Of a stretch of 43,572 nt of DNA, positions 42,040 through 43,572 are shown in pieces. Below the pieces are notes generated by a model. It saw only the letters and a list, made by a program, of their open reading frames with translations. It made no database searches and was not told the DNA's origin. The DNA lies in NCBI GenBank assembly GCA_028290695.1, contig JAQGJJ010000129.1, positions 1 through 43,572 of the forward strand, written 5' to 3'. The position numbers and the translations under genes are program-made. This DNA is from Enterovirga sp. GTDB lineage: Bacteria > Pseudomonadota > Alphaproteobacteria > Rhizobiales > Beijerinckiaceae. Numbering within the stretch: the stretch's first letter is position 1; every line of letters begins with the position of its first letter.

Positions 42040-42627
42040 TCAATTCGCGAGTCGCGCCTCGACTCTCCGGTTCGCCGGATCCAGCGGGTCGGGCACCCGC
42101 GGCTTGGTTTCGCCGTAGCCCTCGGCCGCGAGGCTCGCCTCGCTCACACCCCTGCTGGCCAGGTAGCGCAGCGCGGCGCTCGCCCGCCTGCGCGACAGGT
42201 CCAGGTTGTATTCCGGGTTGCCGACCGCGTCCGTGTGCCCCTCGAGAACGAAGCGGCTCTGGGCGAGGCCGGGCGTCTTCAGCGCCTTGGCGAACTCGTC
42301 GAGGTTTCGCCTCGCCGAACGGGTCAGCTCGTCCGAGTTGTACTCGAAGGTGATCAGGAGATCGAATTGCGGCGTGGCCGACACGGCGGCGGCCGCCGGC
42401 TGCCCCTTGCGGAGGCTGCATTCGCTCTCGCTGCCGATGCAGACGCCGCGACTGCCGCCCTGGTTCACCGGCGGGCCGGAGAAGGCCTTGACCACCTCCT
42501 CCGCGGTATATTGCGGCGCGGCGGCCTGGCCGGCGGGCGACTTTTTGGCCGGCGCCGACAGCGCCGGGGCGGCTGCCGCACAAAGCGCGGCGGCTGCGCA
42601 CATTCCAACAAACAGGCGGTTGAACAC
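42040..42627 (-). CDS. OmpA-family (peptidoglycan-binding) outer-membrane or periplasmic protein
   Basis: The 195-residue protein has a signal peptide (FNRLFVGMCAAAALCAAAAPALSA), then a linker of about 50 residues, and a C-terminal OmpA domain (about 90-195) with FEYNSDELTRSARRNLDEFAKAL, EGHTDAVGNPEYNLDLSRRRASAALRYL and GYGETKP. The domain binds diaminopimelate in peptidoglycan and so anchors the envelope. The GTG at 42627 is chosen for the GGGAGGG site 5 bases before it and for a proper signal peptide; the longer in-frame start at 42687 adds an unrelated stretch. There is no beta-barrel part, so it is not OmpA itself. Confidence 0.9.
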   Translation of the reverse strand: MFNRLFVGMCAAAALCAAAAPALSAPAKKSPAGQAAAPQYTAEEVVKAFSGPPVNQGGSRGVCIGSESECSLRKGQPAAAAVSATPQFDLLITFEYNSDELTRSARRNLDEFAKALKTPGLAQSRFVLEGHTDAVGNPEYNLDLSRRRASAALRYLASRGVSEASLAAEGYGETKPRVPDPLDPANRRVEARLAN

Positions 42628-42715
42628 GGCACCCTCCCGGTCCCACGACTCGACGACGCCTTCTAGCACCGCCGACCGCAGAAGCATGTGCGGCGAAGCA
42701 CCAGCGGCCCGGACG

Positions 42716-42741
42716 ACTCGACATGAGCCGACTTGTCGAGT
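42716..42741. promoter_or_regulatory. Inverted repeat ACTCGAC-N12-GTCGAGT
   Basis: Seven-base perfect arms in the 218-bp gap between the divergent OmpA-family and ShlB-type genes, about 90 bases upstream of the OmpA-family start. Function unknown; an operator is possible. Confidence 0.3.
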
Positions 42742-42845
42742 GGTGCAGCGTGAACACAGTTTGCGCCGAAATGTTGATCCTGAACAATGGAATACAGATT
42801 GACGCGCGGCTTTGCCCTAATGAGGAATGAGGACGGGGGAAAGAC

Positions 42846-43572
42846 ATGGCGCTGCGGTGGGCCCTCTCAAGGCGAGGGTGGGGTGTGAACGTCGTTCGGC
42901 CTCGGCCGTTCGCGGCGGCTGCACGCGCCCTGCGGCCGGGGTCGCTCGTCGTCCTCGCAGCCTGCGCGCTGGCTCCTGTGTGCGAGCCGGCCTTTGCCCA
43001 GACGGCCAGCCAGATCACCCCGCCGACATTCCGGCCAGCGCGTCAGTCCGGCGGCGCCGGACTCGTCTTTTCCGGCCAGCCGGGCCTTGGAACGCCGGCC
43101 GGCGCGGAGCGGCTGAACGTCCGCCTGTCCGGCGTCGCAGTCGAGGGCACGCTTCCCGAACTCGCCGCGGAAACCAGGGCTCTGGAGGCGCGCCTGCTGC
43201 GCGGCCGGATCCCGGCATCCGAGATCTTCGCCGCGGCACGCGACCTCGAGGCGGCCTACGGCCGCGCGGGCTACGTTCTGGTGCGGGTCGTTCTTCCGGC
43301 CCAGTCTCTCAAGGACGGGGGCCGTCTCAGGCTCGTCGTCGTGAGCGGCTTCATCGAGCGCATCGAATACAAGGACGTTCCGGATCAGGTGCGGGCGCGC
43401 GTGAACGCGATCGTGGAGCCGCTGGTCGGGCAGCGCGGGCTGACCATCACCGAGATCGAGAGAAAGCTCCTGCTGGCCGGGGACACGCCGGGCGTTGCGC
43501 TGCGATCCGCTCTCGCGGCCGGCTCGGCAGCCGGCGGAACGGTTCTGATCGTGGAAACGAAGTACCGGCCGG
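42846..43572 (+). CDS. ShlB/FhaC/HecB-family (two-partner secretion) transporter, N-terminal part
   Basis: An open frame from ATG 42846 runs off the right edge (242 residues visible). It begins with a long signal region of about 50 residues ending PVCEPAFAQ, then a linker. The first POTRA-type domain shows VRLSGVAVEGTLPELAAETRALEARLLRGRIPASEIFAAARDLEAAYGRAGYVLVRVVLPAQSLKDGGRLRLVVVSG, the typical POTRA_2 sequence of ShlB-type transporters. A second POTRA starts at VPDQVRARVNAIVEPLVGQRG. The missing C-terminal part should be a 16-stranded barrel that exports a large TpsA protein across the outer membrane; the TpsA gene would lie to the right. GGGGAAAG precedes the ATG. Confidence 0.85.
   Translation, partial: MALRWALSRRGWGVNVVRPRPFAAAARALRPGSLVVLAACALAPVCEPAFAQTASQITPPTFRPARQSGGAGLVFSGQPGLGTPAGAERLNVRLSGVAVEGTLPELAAETRALEARLLRGRIPASEIFAAARDLEAAYGRAGYVLVRVVLPAQSLKDGGRLRLVVVSGFIERIEYKDVPDQVRARVNAIVEPLVGQRGLTITEIERKLLLAGDTPGVALRSALAAGSAAGGTVLIVETKYRP

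Overview
The window is high-GC, densely coded DNA from an alphaproteobacterium, most likely of the Hyphomicrobiales (Rhizobiales) and plausibly Methylobacteriaceae-like. The pointers are a CcrM-type GANTC adenine methyltransferase, a Ros/MucR-family regulator, a two-partner-secretion transporter and an alphaproteobacterial tRNA-Ile(CAU). The genus cannot be fixed from the sequence alone. I find about 38 protein genes (two cut by the window ends, one frameshifted) and one tRNA.

Positions 1 to about 33,730 form a catabolic region. From the left: the start of a branched-chain-amino-acid-type ABC ATPase (-); a leftward operon of cyclase-family hydrolase, HAPMO-like Baeyer-Villiger monooxygenase and SnoaL-like protein; two IclR regulators; and a Tat-exported LivK-type binding protein. 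Next is a rightward operon (7046-15097): D-2-hydroxyacid dehydrogenase, crotonase, ADP-forming acyl-CoA synthetase, Bug/TctC binding protein, two adjacent acyl-CoA dehydrogenases and a third IclR. It is followed by a second LivK-type binding protein, a glutathione transferase, an AT-richer VOC gene, an MmgE/PrpD protein, a CitE/HpcH-type CoA lyase, a third LivK-type binding protein, and a HyuA/HyuB pair. The region ends with a flavin reductase carrying a MarR-like C-terminal domain beside its frameshifted partner monooxygenase, a class III CoA-transferase, a DctP binding protein and a TPP-dependent enzyme. The gene content suggests uptake, oxygenation, CoA activation and beta-oxidation-like breakdown of one or more organic acids or ketones. 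The substrate is not known.

Two pairs of shared non-coding motifs tie parts of this region together. A 36-bp box (30/36 identical) lies just upstream of both the cyclase/BVMO operon and the first LivK-type binding protein. A GCCGAA-N5-TTCG(G/T)C inverted repeat lies in the PrpD/CoA-lyase divergent region and again just upstream of the CoA-transferase promoter.

From 33,849 the content changes. A tRNA-Ile(CAU) is followed by a small envelope-polysaccharide locus (CgeB-like glycosyltransferase, Wzx-like flippase, FemAB/BioF2-like acyltransferase, GT4 glycosyltransferase), a MucR paralogue with a degenerate zinc finger, CcrM, a MarR-GNAT fusion with a perfect palindrome at its start, an OmpA-family lipoprotein-like or periplasmic protein, and the N-terminal part of a ShlB/FhaC-family transporter running off the right edge.
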